Source of the DNA: Haliotis asinina
Lineage: Eukaryota; Mollusca; Gastropoda; Lepetellida; Haliotidae
Direction: 5' to 3'
DNA: 64,000 nucleotides
Assembly: GCF_037392515.1 (NCBI RefSeq)
Contig: NC_090280.1
Coordinates: 60,215,504 to 60,279,503 of the forward strand
Part shown: one piece after another, positions 32,241 to 45,259 of the stretch
Layout: every line of letters starts with the position of its first letter
Numbering within the stretch: the first letter of the stretch is position 1
The notes under the pieces: generated by a model
Database searches by the model: none
Seen by the model: the letters and a program-made list of their open reading frames with translations, nothing else
Told to the model about the DNA's origin: nothing
Position numbers and translations under genes: made by a program

Positions 32241-32399
32241 TGTATTGTGTGTATGTGTGAAATTCTGTTACATCACTTTAATACTTCATGAAGCACTTCT
32301 TTATAATCTACACAAAATGTTTCTGGGCTGATGTGATCTAAGAAACTCCAGATTTGAATTATCATCAGTAACCCATGCTTGTTGACTTTGGTTGACACA

Positions 32400-32525
32400 T
32401 GCCATTGGTTCCCATTTGTGCTGATCAATGCTCATGCTGTTGATCACTTAATTGTCTGATTGTTTACAGACTGCCGCCATATAGCTGGAATATTGCTGAA
32501 TTCAGCTTAAAACTAAACTCACCCA
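32400..32525 (-). repeat. Dispersed gastropod repeat, copy 4
   Basis: GATCAATGCTCATGCTGTTG, TTGTTTACAGACTGCCGCCA and TATAGCTGGAATATTGCTGA are the family blocks on the minus strand. Confidence 0.75.
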
Positions 32526-32802
32526 CTCTGAGCAAATGCGTGCCCCTTCTTTAGGTGAATGACTGTCATTAGTTACAGAGGTACTAGTATATGTAGAATG
32601 TACAGAAAGCTACAAACTGTTTTTAGAATAGACTAGCGATAGAATAATGTTAGTACAGCATTTTTCCTTGGAGTGAATGACCATAGATGGAAGCCAGTAA
32701 AGGTTATACAGTGCTAGAAATTGGGATGTACAATAATAGAAACAGGCGATGGGGATGTACAGCATGTTTAGGTAAACAGTGGATGGACAAACGCCCCATA
32801 AG

Positions 32803-33004
<202 letters not shown>

Positions 33005-34229
33005 AGGCATAAGCCCCACATTATATTTTCTCAAGGTGGTCTGAGTAGGAAGTGGGGCTTGGTGAAGAGGTTGGTCTTGAAAATTTGGTCATTAATTAAG
33101 ACACTTAAGTTTTTTTCTTCAAGGATTGTCTTGAGGAAGATTTAATATAGTTAGTGTTGACAGTGTCCTTTCCTTGTTTCATTCAAGTAAGTGTTCGGTG
33201 TTAAATGGATCTGCTCAACGGGCATTGTAATCAGTATCAGGTTTGATCCGACTGGTAGTGCTGCTCAGAAAGTGTGCTGAAAGGGTGTGTTGACTTTTTA
33301 CATTAAGATGTAAATAAATCCTCATAAATCAGAAGTGTTTTTGTATATATACTATCTGGGGCTTTTGTCTGATATGCCTTAGGCTGGGATGGAGTGGCTT
33401 AAACAGTGACAAATACAACCGTTTCATTTCTGATTATGCTTCTTGCTCCTGCTCACATGTTCCTGAGGATGCCATTATTTCTTCAAGTGTCCTAAATATA
33501 ACAGTACACGACATGAATCATATTTCTATAAGAAAGGTTTCACACTGCGGGACGTACTGAATGGCAATAATTCAGTTTCATATCAGACAAATATGGATAT
33601 TCTACACTCAGTTCATCAGTTCATCATTGCATCAAAACGATTTGATTCTTAAAAATTTTAGTAGGTAATAACTTCTGTGTATTAACTGGCCATGAAACAA
33701 ATATGACCAAATATTAGTAAAGCTACTACGTTTACTTCTTAATGTCACTTAAAGCTTATAATACCACTGCAGTCTGTTTCTATTTTGATAAATGATTTTG
33801 TTTATCGTACGAAACATTCTGACTCATCTAATACAACATTATGTCAATGTATAGTAATATCATGTAAAATTTCCTTGTACAAATGTGAACAAAGTATTGT
33901 TCTAGAGAGCAAATGATATAAGCCATTCAGGCTTGTTTGCCGATCCATTCCCAAGTAAATAAACTGTTGAAACCATATTTCTGGGGCTTTTGTTTGAGAG
34001 GTCGGGGGTTCTGTGTGTAGGGCTTCTGTCTCGTCAGGCAATTAGGTAAACACCATTGTTGGAAGGAAATAAGGTAATGCACCAAGTACTGGGAAGGAAG
34101 ACACCCTTTTCATGTGGAAAGCTTCTATTAAGTTTAGTTTATGCCAATTGCTTGTTCATGATTAAGATTTCTGCGTGTTACCAGTTGATGGTACTGAACT
34201 AAGTGTTTAGAAACAACAAGTCTGATTTG
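33005..34229. other. No recognisable gene (1.2 kb)
   Basis: Intergenic sequence without a supportable frame. Confidence 0.5.
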
Positions 34230-34565
34230 TTATCCCCCGCCATGCGTTTAGTACGAAGCGTGGGATATTGCAGTAGTCTCTGTCCGTCCGTAAGTATTGG
34301 AATAACTTCAGAACCATTGGCAAGATTCTTTTCATATTTGGTTTATCACAGTAAAAGAAAGGCCTCTTTCAGCTTAAATGACCGTGACCTTCATCTTAAG
34401 GTCACAAGGGGACTCAAGCGTTTTACCATGTCAGCGAGATATCTCAAGAACCGAACTCTAATTTGATTTTCTTCATATTCAACACCAAGCTTTATCTGGG
34501 GTAGGTGCAGGGCCCTGTCGTTTTTTGTGACCTTCAGTTAATTTTCAAGGTCACGGCAACTGTGT
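34230..34565 (+). repeat. Dispersed repeat with GTCCGTCCGT and GACCTTCA/AAGGTCAC blocks
   Basis: GGGATATTGCAGTAGTCTCT, TGTCCGTCCGT, GAACCATTGGCAAGATTC, TGACCGTGACCTTCATC, TTAAGGTCACAAGGGG and a second GTGACCTTCAG...AAGGTCACGG occur in order. I recall this as a repeat type widespread in molluscs. An 87-codon frame through it is not a gene. Confidence 0.6.
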
Positions 34566-34599
34566 TTTTAAGGAGTTTCATCAAGATCTAAGTGACACT

Positions 34600-34790
34600 T
34601 TTATGCTTGCGATAAAAGGCGACTATGCTTGTCGTAATCGGGCGAGTTTCCAACTCCAGCATAAAATCTCAGTCCTATCTGTGGCTTGTACATTGATCAT
34701 CAGCTCAACAATCTGGTGCATTCTCCAAACTGGATTGGAAAGAGGCTGGTTTTGACAGCTTCCACTGTATATCGTCTATACACCACTTTA
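34600..34790. repeat. Repeat fragments, including a pogo-like terminus
   Basis: GATAAAAGGCGACTATGCTT (34613 on) is the minus-strand form of the 3' part of the dispersed gastropod repeat. GACAGCTTCCACTGTA at 34,757-34,773 equals the right terminus of the MITE at 23.5-24.2 kb, with TA following. Confidence 0.55.
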
Positions 34791-35205
34791 CAAGATATCT
34801 GCTTGTTTTTTGTTTGTTTTGTTTTGACAAAATAATGAACTTGTCATAGCCCATAAATATGTAATGTCAGTAATACTTTTTATATTAAACAGCTGGATCC
34901 AATTCATTGTAAGACTTTAGAGAGTATAATTGTACATCCCCACATTGGCTCTTTCCATACTGGATGCTGAAAATCACTCTGCTAAGTTGTTCATAGTACA
35001 ATGTATGTTGTGTGAGACATTTTTACGGTATCAGGTTTGTTATTGTGCTATATATCGTACCACCATATAATGTAAGGTCCCCAACCCAGATGTTTTAAGA
35101 GTGTGAAAATGTTTTTTTATATTTTCAGCATCATGATGTTAACAATGGAAGTTGCAATCCACAGAATTGTTTGTAGTAAGAGTGTGACCTTTCTTCTGTT
35201 TTCAG

Positions 35206-35797
35206 AAAACACCACAGCATCCACAGGTTTATGATGGCTGTTGAAAGCAATCTGCAAAATCTTGTCCCTGTCACTGAGACAAAATGAAATATTTCCTAAA
35301 TCACCTGTGGGGCGGTGAGGTAACAGTGGTTAACGCTTTCACTAGTCACACTGACCATTCCAAACAAAGTGTGAAATCTATTTCTGGTGTCACCCACTGT
35401 GATATTGATGGAATATTGCTATAGGCAGTGTAAACCCATAGTAACCCACTTATAAATCAGGTGACTCGAAAAGGCACATGCTCCGTTTTTGTATCAGTGT
35501 GCTGAATGTGAAAAGACATTTACACTATCAGCTAATCTTCAGGCATACATGAAGCATCTCAGAGGAGTGAAGTCTCATAAGTGCATTTGTGCATGAAACA
35601 TTTTCACAATCTGTTCCCCTAGAGGTACACATGAAGATTCACAGTGGAATCAGGTCGTGGGAATGCGTTGAATGTTGTGAAAAATTGACACATTCAAATA
35701 ATCTTCAGAAGTACATGAAGGTTCACAGTGGAATCCAACCTCACCTGTGTATTGTATGTTAGAAACACTTACACAATCATTTCATCCATAGGTACTC
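35206..35797 (+). pseudogene. Zinc-finger unit 2: upstream exon region, broken, with SINE insertion
   Basis: Follows the shared acceptor (AG 35204-35205). ATG 35234 opens 17 codons whose MAVES...VTET pattern corresponds to a damaged stretch in units 1 and 3. A SINE copy (GGGGCGGTGAGGTAACAGTG at about 35,312, then GTGATATTGATGGAATATTG) sits at 35,312-35,440. From about 35,494, finger remnants are readable (CAECEKTFTLSANLQ) but interrupted by stops near 35,596 and 35,760. Confidence 0.6.
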
Positions 35798-36832
35798 ATG
35801 AGGAGTCACGGTGGAATCATGCCTCATAAATGTGTTGAATGTGGGAAAAACTTTATACGATCTGAGGGTCTGCAAACACACATGAGGATTCACAGTGGAA
35901 TAAAGCCGTATGAATGTGTTGAATGCGGAAAAAAATTTACACAATCTGGTCATCTGCAGACACACATGAGGGTTCACAGTGGAATAAAGCCATATGAATG
36001 TGTTGAATGTGGAAAAAAATTTACACAATCTAGTCATCTGCAGGCACACATGAAGATTCACAGTGGAATGAAAGCACATCAGTGTGTTGTGTGTGGGAAA
36101 ACATTTACGGAGTCGGGTAACCTTCAGAGACACATGAGAATTCACACAGGAATCAAGCCTTATGAATGTGCTAAGTGTGGGAAAACATTTACAACATCAA
36201 GTAGTCTGCAGACGCACATGAGGATTCATAGTGGAATAAAGCCTTTTGAATGCGTTGAATGTGGGAAACAGTTTACACAATCAAGTAATCTGCAGAAACA
36301 CATGAGTTGTCACAGTGGAATCAAGCCTCATGTATGTGTTGAATGTGGAAAAAAGTTTAAATTTTTGGGTGGTCTGCGGACACACATGAAGATTCACAGT
36401 GTAATCATACCTTATGAATGTGTTGAATGTTGGAAAAAATTCACATGTTCAAGTTCTCTTCAGCAACACATGAGAATTCATAGTAGAATCAAACCTCATC
36501 AGTGCATTGTGTGTGAGAAAACATTTACACTATCAGGTCAACTGAAGGTACACATGAGGATTCACAGTGGAATACAGCCGTATAGATGTGTTGAATGTGG
36601 GAAAAAGTTCACACAATCAGGTAATCTGCAGAAACACATGAAGATTCACAGTGGAATAAAGGCGTATGAATGTGTTCAATGTGAGAAAAAGTTCACACAA
36701 TCTGATAATCTGCAGGCACACATGAGGATTCACAGTGGAATAAAGCCGTATGAATGTGTTCAGTGTGAGAAAAAGTTTACACTATCAAGTTATCTGCGGA
36801 AACACATGAAGATTCACGCGAATCACAGTTAA
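35798..36832 (+). CDS. C2H2 zinc-finger protein, 12 fingers (unit 2)
   Basis: A 344-residue frame, ATG 35798 to TAA 36832, predicted nuclear and DNA-binding. Twelve fingers of 28 residues each keep CX2C-X12-HX3H. Linkers are mostly SGIKPY, with oddities (SVIIP after finger 7, SRIKP after finger 8, SGIQP after finger 9) and no TGEKP. The ATG lies inside the second half of a preceding degenerate finger, so the protein would begin MRSHGGIMPH and then enter finger 1. Fingers upstream (35.5-35.8 kb) and downstream (36.84-37.17 kb) are decayed, so this is the surviving open core of a longer array. It is paralogous to units 1 and 3. Whether it is expressed cannot be judged from sequence. Confidence 0.72.
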   Translation: MRSHGGIMPHKCVECGKNFIRSEGLQTHMRIHSGIKPYECVECGKKFTQSGHLQTHMRVHSGIKPYECVECGKKFTQSSHLQAHMKIHSGMKAHQCVVCGKTFTESGNLQRHMRIHTGIKPYECAKCGKTFTTSSSLQTHMRIHSGIKPFECVECGKQFTQSSNLQKHMSCHSGIKPHVCVECGKKFKFLGGLRTHMKIHSVIIPYECVECWKKFTCSSSLQQHMRIHSRIKPHQCIVCEKTFTLSGQLKVHMRIHSGIQPYRCVECGKKFTQSGNLQKHMKIHSGIKAYECVQCEKKFTQSDNLQAHMRIHSGIKPYECVQCEKKFTLSSYLRKHMKIHANHS

Positions 36833-37180
36833 TCAAACCTAAAGGATGTGTTGAATATGGGAAATATGTTACAAAATCATGTAATGTGCAGGCAAACATG
36901 AGAGTTCATAGTGGAATCAAGCCTTATGAATGTGCTGAATGTGGCATAAAATGTACATGATCCAGTGGTTTGCAGAGACACATGAGGATTCACAGTGGTT
37001 CAGCTATGAAGACGTGTCATGGTGTTAGGTTTAGGAAAGGTTATGTGTCTGCAGACACCCTGGAGAAATACATTAGGAGTTAGAATGGAATCATGTCTTT
37101 TCAGTGTGTTGAATGTGGGAAAACATTTGCAATGTCAGAGATACTCTTAGCCAGTAAACACTTGAGAAATTCATTTTAGA
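36833..37180 (+). pseudogene. Decayed 3' fingers of unit 2
   Basis: After a frame change, remnants of at least three more fingers are readable: CVEYGKYVTKSCN (second Cys lost), CAECGIKCT followed by a stop (TGA at about 36,958), then SSGLQRHMRIHSG. A last CVECGKTFAMSE lies near 37,108. Stops and frame changes put these outside the open frame. Confidence 0.7.
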
Positions 37181-38639
37181 ATTAAATGGTTTCTGGGTTT
37201 TAATGTTATGTATATATGACAGTGCATATATTTCAACGTACACTTTTGTATTTCCATCCCATCAAGTACACGTTTCTACCGGTAAGCCTGGTGTGTTTAT
37301 AAGATTCATGAATCTATTAACTGAAGATGAGTTGTTGAAGCGTGAAAATATGTAGACTGTTCACATATCACAGTCTACAAGGAAATGGATTTTACTTCCT
37401 ATTTTATCTGGGTGGAAGGGGCACACCCCAGCGTTAAGAGGGACTGTGAGGGACTTTACCTGACGTTTCCTATTTTTAATTGCAAGCTACCACTACAAAG
37501 AGGTACGAATATCAGTCTTGAAGATCGGGGAATGGTTCTACACAAAACGTAAGCTTCAGGCTTTAAATCTTTCTTGGTTAGGTGGTATGTTCAAAGGTTA
37601 TTTCCGTTTGGATTGCCGTGGTCATTCCAGAGATCACAGAACCCACTAATGTACATGTACATTCACCAATGACATCCAGCTGTCGTTGAAGTTGTGACAT
37701 GTCTGTTGTAGACAAGTTAATTTGCTCACAAACATTGATGTTTTCAGGTAATTTAGAAACATTTATTCCCAGGAATGACTTTTGTTGAGAGACCAATCAT
37801 GGATACAACTTGGTAGTACTTTATGTTTACCCTTTGCCTACCGGAAGTACTTAGGCATGGCATGCGATTAAAACACTGCCATCACTGTGGTCTCCCCTAT
37901 TTCTTTGTAAATACAGTCAAGAAAATGTAAGTAACGTTTGACATATTCCTAAGATATTGAAGCTGTCTTCGAAATACCTGCTATTGTACATGCCAGTTCC
38001 TGATAACCGATTAATTCTTAGGTACTATGAGGGATAATCAACTTGCACCAGCTGCTAACAAAATGTCTGTCATCACTTCATTATGCCATTTACGACAGGA
38101 CAAAGAGGATGGTCTGGTTAAACTCAATCTGGTTCAACACACGTTCATTTTCAATTCCTGTTTACAATATGGTTAAAGTTTTTCGTCACTACAGTATTGA
38201 TTTTCCTTATTTAAGCCCAGGGCTTAAATACAGGAACTCCTAGTAATGGCAAAGGCTTGTAAACCATGCATAGATATATACAGCATATCTTAGATACCTG
38301 CTATGAAAAACATGAAAACGTGATAAGTTTTACTTTGCATAAACAAATGTATCACTTTAATATGAGTCCAGTACAATAACTATGGACTTCCAGTACAATT
38401 TATTCTGATTCTCATTTCATCTTCCAGTATGTGAGGGTAAGAACTACCTCCAGAGCGCTCAGTACCTGTTCAGTAACATTACAGACAATTACGAGATACC
38501 TATCACAAAAGAAAAATGGTAACTGATTAAAGGATTACTAAACTTTGCTACTTCTATGTATACAAATTAGTTAAACAACACCCGATACACATTTTCCTAA
38601 AATTTTGTACCCTTGAATATTGTGATTTTGATGGTGTAC
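37181..38639. other. Unit 2 downstream region; no gene
   Basis: The first part aligns with the unit 1 downstream region (TTATGTATATATGACAGTGC versus TTATGTATATATTACAGTGA). About 37,940-38,030 aligns with 30,490-30,640. No supportable frame in the rest. Confidence 0.5.
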
Positions 38640-41600
38640 GGGTTGTACTGGGTCTCTCAGGGACATGAAAGCGATGAAACATCTTTTCAATGTCTCCCAT
38701 GACTGCGATAGCTTCCTTTCAGAATCTCATTAAGACACCTATTAATCTATGGGCAATGTCTGGTCCTTTCATAAATACACTATTCAGAGAAGTCCCCTGG
38801 TAAGTAGCAGATGAATCAAACACTCCTCGTACCTGATCTGGTTTATTCGGATGGTGAACTCCAAACAGCGGTAAGTACCAACCTTCTGCATCTTCAGTGA
38901 ATGGCGGAGCCCGGTCAGCATGATTGGCAGAGAGTATCTTCGCCATTAAATCAACCACCTGTTGGCGCTTCACTGGATCTCTGTCCTTGCTCTTTTCCAA
39001 AGATTTGGCTCGTTTTACAAGCTTGATCCTTATTGTTCAGTAGAACCGGCCTTGGGTTCTTAAACGGTAATGGTGCGACCCAATTACCTTCTGGGCCTCT
39101 ATGCATTTCCTTGTGCATGAGAATGGTGGGCCTTCCATGAGACAAAAAGTGAGTTTTCATCACAGTTACCTTATCCATGTGGTCTGGTGCATGCACTCTA
39201 CCCAGACACGTTTCGCCAATTAATACCCAACCTAAGGGTAAATTCTGAGCATATGGGGACCTTCCAGGTCCTACACGTTGATCTTGCACGTGATGTGCTT
39301 CTGTCATGTGCCAGGCTATGAGAAGAAGTATCTTCGCCGAATCATCAACAGGTGGTATCCCCACCGCCAAATCTGACAGATGGAGATGATGCCTAGCTAC
39401 AGCTGGGGTAATGATTTCCTCTCGTGTATCTGGTATCTCATTGCACTCTGTAAGGGGCGGCCTGAACATGATGAAAGAGTATAAGCCATTCTTTGTCCAT
39501 TTATATTCATACGATCAAAGAATTCTGATTTTGCCAGTGATGAATTTGCTCTGGTCATCCAAGACTGCAAACAGTTTTATTGCGTCCTGAGGTTGTCCTC
39601 TAGGGTAGACCTTTACCAGCACAATTTTTCCGAATTATTTACTATGACATTCCCCATTACAGATCTGTGTACACTTTGATGTAGCAGATAGCTTACATGC
39701 AAGTCCATCATTGCTTGTATTGTCTGCAACGACCTTGCTAGAAGTTTGGGTGGACCCCAGCTGTCTGTCATAGTTCTCATTGTGCATTGCGGTGGCATGC
39801 CTAGTACTATCACATATCCCACAGTGAGGACTCTCAGTACAGTTAATCGCCAAGTGCCTTGAGGCACAACACTTGTAACACAAACCTTTCTGTTTCAGAA
39901 ATTCCTTGCGCTCTTCAAAAGGCTTGGCCCTGAAAACTTTACAATCGTTCAACGTGTGTTTACTGTTGTGAATGGGACGTTTGCTAAACTGATTGCTAGT
40001 ATTCTCAAACTTTTGATCTATATCAGTCTTGTTGGCATGGACACTCTGGCTGAATGGTTTGGAGGATTTATCCCGCCTCGCCTCAACATGCTGTACTTGT
40101 TTTGAACAACTGGGGTCATACAAGGAACTTGGGTCACTCTTTAGTTTGCTGATCTCACGTGGAAATGGTACAAATTCTGTGAATGAAGGAAATAGTACAT
40201 CAGTGTACTGTTTGTATCTAACGGCACGCTATGTCCACCTTTCTTGAAGGGCAAAGGGTAGCTTTTGTACAATCGGAATGACTCAAGAGGACAAGTCATA
40301 GTATGACAACAATGCAGTGAAGTTTGGAGTCTGTTTGAATGAGTTGATCTCGACTACAGGATCAACAAGATCATACAATTTTGCACAGTCCTTGTTTGTA
40401 AGTCTAGGGACGTTTGACAACCTAGTTTCAAGTGACGCTTTCACCATCTCAGGACATCCAAACGTTCATCTAAACGCTCCCACAAGCTCAATAAACCTGT
40501 CTCAGCATTGGCTGCTCTAATACTCACTGCATGTCTAACTGATTCTGACCCCAGCCACTTGATAAGCCAATCAAATTCATCAGCTGCACTAATCTTGAAC
40601 TCATTCACCACACTACGAAAATTTGATTTCCATATGACATAGGATTCTGGCTGATCATTAAATTTGCTTAGCCTATATTAGGTCAAATCTTTCTTGCGTA
40701 GAAAATATCAGTACTCTGAAAAGGAGAAGAATCTGCATTCAAACCCAGTTGGTTACCATGGTTAACCGATAGTGTGTATCATGTTTACCTTTAACATGTG
40801 TATTGTCATTACTTGGTACCATACATGTATTCTGTTCTTTAATGTTTAGGACATTAATGCTGGGGACACTAGGAATGTTAGGGGCACCAGAAACGTCAGG
40901 AGCAACATCATTGGAGAGATTATTCACATAATCTTGAGTCCTCCGCCTGGAATCTTCCACAGCAACGGAATCATGGTCAGATGATTCCTGGAAAGAATCA
41001 TTCACAGCTTGCAACACTTTTACTTCTGCCTCAATAACTGCTGTTTTCTTTTCATGAATCAAAAGGGTCTTCTCAGCTTCCATTTCAGCCTGTTTCTTCA
41101 GTAGTTCTGCTTCTTTCTTCTCATATTCTAGAGCAACCTTGCTGGATTCCACCTCTGCCTGTTTTCGAGCGAGAAGTACAGACAAACTAGTCGATGCTTG
41201 TGAATGTGTACGGCGACTTGATTTAGTCTTATGGGTCCTTTCGGTCTTTTGGGTATGTACAGACATTTTCTCAATTAATTCCTCAATTTTAGAATTAATA
41301 TCATGTGAAATAGTAATCACATTACCTTTAACAAGCTGTTCATCACATTTGTGCACCTGCAACTGTTCGTCACTCTCAGTAACGCCGCATCTGTTCAGAA
41401 ATGAACTATATAAAGAACCCGATGTCTTATACTTGTCATAAAACTTGGTTAGGTTCCTTTCACACAGTCTAAGCTGGGCTAAATCTGTTTTACACTTTTG
41501 TACTTTAACAGACACTGTCAATTTCTGTACTAATTCTTTTTAATTTCGAACGATGTAACTGATTTTGGGAATCAAAGTAGACTCCCTTTTTTCCGAAAGT

Positions 41601-41690
41601 GCCCTTAACCTTGATTTACCTTCTTCAATAGTGCTAACTGCTTCTATTTCACCAACCTGGTCTTTAGAATAAGCCATAGTCCAGTATAAT
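38640..41690 (-). mobile_element. BEL/Pao-type LTR retrotransposon, truncated and broken
   Basis: Minus-strand fragments read in order. A Gag-like start (about 41,677-41,540) leads to a coiled-coil-rich segment (41,521-40,739; Glu/Lys/Ala repeats of the type AEVESSKVALEYEKKEAELL). Next is a Cys/His segment (40,123-39,635) with the knuckle CYKCCASRHLAINC and a second CGICDSTRH. A region with LPLGWVLIGETCLG (39,469-38,951) follows, then YLPLFGVHHPNKPDQVRGVF and FDSSA (39,000-38,719), the hallmark start of the Pao RT. The sequence ends near DIEKMFHRFHV (about 38,660), before the RT active site. RNase H, integrase and LTRs are missing, and at least four frame breaks are present. Confidence 0.8.
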
Positions 41691-42187
41691 TCTGAAAAGA
41701 ATTAAACCTTGTTGACACCAGACGGAGTCTTCTTTTAATACTTGATGGCAGTCGTAGTTTTTTACTGAACTGTGTCAATCTCATTCGAGATGGTATAACA
41801 GTCAGTTAACCCATGGAATATTGAGTTTATTCCTTGTAGCGTTAAAAATCATTTCCTCGTGAACTGAATAATATACAAACTACCTTTGGCCACTTTAATC
41901 CATATGAAATAACAGACAATGTGTACATCACTCTTTTATGGACGCTTCAAACCCGGATGTTGAACATGTGATGTGCATACAAATTACGAAATTACCCAGT
42001 TGTACTCAATATCATGTTCTTGATTACCAATGCATTACTACTGTTTACACCAGTCTGATACATTTGTTTACATAATTGTGGTAGAGTTGTGTATATAGTG
42101 ATTATGTTTTATCATTCAGCTGTTTTACTTGAGTATGCTCAAAATAATGTCATTTGTATATTTCAGGCAATACAGTAATTAATTACT

Positions 42188-42189
<2 letters not shown>
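41691..42189. other. No recognisable gene
   Basis: This could include the 5' leader or LTR of the BEL/Pao fragment, but no second copy exists in the window to define it. Confidence 0.4.
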
Positions 42190-42218
<29 letters not shown>

Positions 42219-42222
42219 GGGG
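42190..42222. repeat. (TG)n(G)n low-complexity tract
   Basis: A short TG run followed by about 20 consecutive G. Such runs can form G-quadruplexes and are error-prone in assembly. Confidence 0.9.
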
Positions 42223-45200
42223 CATATTTGATCATATGTGTGGTGTTTTTTGGTGTATATGAAATATATAGATATGTAAATAGTATTCATGGTATGTTTT
42301 ATATCATGAACAGGTCGATACCAGATATTGTTGGTCAGACGCCAGGACAACCCCCCGTGGGAATCATAGGGTATACATGTTTATATCTACTTATAGAATA
42401 CCTAGTATACATATAATTATACATATTTTTATGGCATTCCAATTAATTAAGTATAATATCAGTGCAATATTCGTATTGTATGAGCAACTGAAACTGCAAT
42501 GAATATGATATGCTAAGTTTATATTTGTATCACTTATGACTGTGTAAAGTGTTGCTTTTATATGTCACCTTGTGAGAGTATGTCAGCTTGAGTCAGCTTG
42601 TGAGAATTGCACTCTTATTTTTTTCCATTAATTGTTGCAGGTGTCAGTTTGTCATCAATTTTACTCGACCAATAAACAGTTCTCACACCCTAGCCTGTGT
42701 CACTGTGAATGAATTCGCAAGACCATATTGATGGCTGTAACATAATTGTTGTGAACTGAAAGGCATACGCAATTCAGTGAAAGTGGCCGTGATGGTCAAA
42801 CAATAATGAACAGATATTGAGGATAGTAGGACGGGTAAATTGTACTTCATGTATTATCAAGATACATATGTATTGTAACTGGAAAGCATTACTTACTCCA
42901 TGCAAGCCATCGCCTTTTGGACATGCATTTGGGAGAACTGGCTCCCAAACAGAAACCCGATGAGACGATGCGGTCTGGCCAATCATTTTTTATTTCTCAC
43001 CTGGGGAGTTTCAAAACATTAACTTACGGAAGAGAAGAAGAAAAGAAGCGTACGTAAAATGCAAAAAATGATCAGAGACTAGAATGGGCAACTGAACACA
43101 GGTGCTGAATGGCGGTCTCCTTTAACGAATGTTCAATTAGGGGATTACTCACATCGTGCGAACACAATATGCTGTCACTATTCGATTCTTTAGTCTTGTG
43201 GTGTGTACACTAGCAGAATTCAAGTTCATGCAACCTACATGAGAATACATCTCGCAGTTCTGCCAGGTGGAATACAGGCCGTACGTCATATGAATTCCTA
43301 AATGTTTTGATGAGAGAAATTATTTAAGCAAAGGCTATACCAAGCAGAGAATTATTTTCACTTGAATTCTGAGATTCATGTCTGTATCTGACCTGTGCAC
43401 GTTTGTATAGCATAACCAAACATCTTGCATGGCACTGTTTCGTGTCTTAAAGTTCCGTTGCACATTTTCTCACTTTGAAATCAATAACGAAAGTAGATGC
43501 CTAATGAAGTCCTGCAGTACCATCAATGTCATCACAAAAGATACATACATCAATGTGGTCTGGTGTCAATGATTGATTTAAAAAAAGAACTCCTGGTCTT
43601 CACTGGAAATACTTAATCAGTGTCTTCATTCTTTCGTTTTTTCGCTTCGAATCTCAATTTTGCTGACTTTGTTCCGGCATGATTTGTGCCATATGGCATG
43701 ATGAATGCTTAATGTATTCTCAATTCCACTGCCATCATCGAGGTGCTGAATGCTAAAATTTAACGGTAGTGCATTAATCTTGCTGAACGTAAGCAGAAGT
43801 TCTGCAACATATTTGTACCCAACACCAACATCGTTTCTTTTGGATTTAGCTGGACATTGCAATAGTTCTCTACTAATATCCCGGTAAAAGTTACATTACT
43901 TCCATTCTATAGAGTTGCCTGACTGCTCAGAATTTATTCCTGGGTCGGCACTAACATGACCACCCGTGTTCACTGTCTTTGTCAAGCTTTTTACCTGAGA
44001 ATAAACACAAACAGAGATTGCTAATCTTTTTATGGCCTAGCAATGATTTGGTGAAATACAACATGAAATAGAAGTCCTTATATCAATGTTTATATTTTAT
44101 AAAATGTTGTCATTTCAGGTTTCTAGACTCTAGTAAAATGAATGGTCAGGAAAGTAGCATGTAGGAGAAAAGGATTTGTGAACTCAAATCTTAAATTATT
44201 GTCATTTTTTAGAAAATATTATATATCACAGTTTCATCAATGTTAACAAATTGCCTTAATTCGACTAAATCAAACACTCAATAATGCTATTTCACATTTT
44301 TCTGCTAAAGGAATGTGAGAAACTCTTGAGAATGAAAATGTGTGTTATTCTAAAAGAAAAATGTAGCACGGAACACCTTAAGTGTACTTAGATTTTGCTT
44401 CTGTGTTCATACAGCTTATTGAATGATATTTGCTGCCTTTTTATGCCTACCGTTAAGTCATAACCATCACAAGAATGCGCTCCAAAATGTATCATCTGCT
44501 ACAAGCAGCCATCTTACATCGCTAAAGGGATAAAATTCCAATACTACTTCAAGAAGATTTGATCTCATTTAGCAATCAAAAAAATGAATTGACTGTAACT
44601 TTGTAAAATTGCCTAGTTCCAAGACAATAAACATGTTGGACGTAATTATACGGATAAACAATGTATTCATAATGTATACATTGTGTTTACTATTTGATGA
44701 GTAACACAATATGAAACTATTATTTAAATGGTAATAGCTTTGGTGTTTACAGCTAAAACAGTAAATAACTCAACATGGACTTGTTTAATCCAAAATTGAC
44801 TTGAACTGAACAAATAGTCCTGACATTGAGTTGTAAAATACAAGAATAATTCTATAAAACTGTAATTTGGGCGGCCACCATGGATTTTTATCATCACCAG
44901 GTGGCACTGCACATTAGCTTAGAAATACATAGAACCCTGTTAAGTATAATACAGAAAGAAAATAGTGAATATGACTACATAATATATGATGTATTGAGCA
45001 TAGACAGACATCATTAGAGATTTCAGTCAAATTGGTGGCCATCTTGGATTTTCTGCCACCAGGGACTGCTGCTGAGGTGGATCCATATCCAGAAATGTTT
45101 GGAATGGTTCAATATATTTTGGGCAAAACTGAAAACTTGACACAGATAAATGTATGATTTTTTTTGTGTGTGTCTGTTCATTGGAATATTTCAAACAGTA

Positions 45201-45259
45201 TCTCTAGTGAAGGTAAACATTGTGAATCCTTTAATTTCGTGAAATTCTAAAGTAACGTG
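42223..45259. other. No recognisable gene (3 kb)
   Basis: AT-rich sequence with only short frames. A phrase of the type GGTGGCCATCTTGGATTTTC occurs near 44,872 and 45,033 (about 40 bases, about 160 apart), a small duplication. Confidence 0.5.

Noticed and set aside
34203..34466. 87-codon frame
   Set aside because: Lies in a dispersed mollusc repeat; the apparent peptide is a translation of that repeat.
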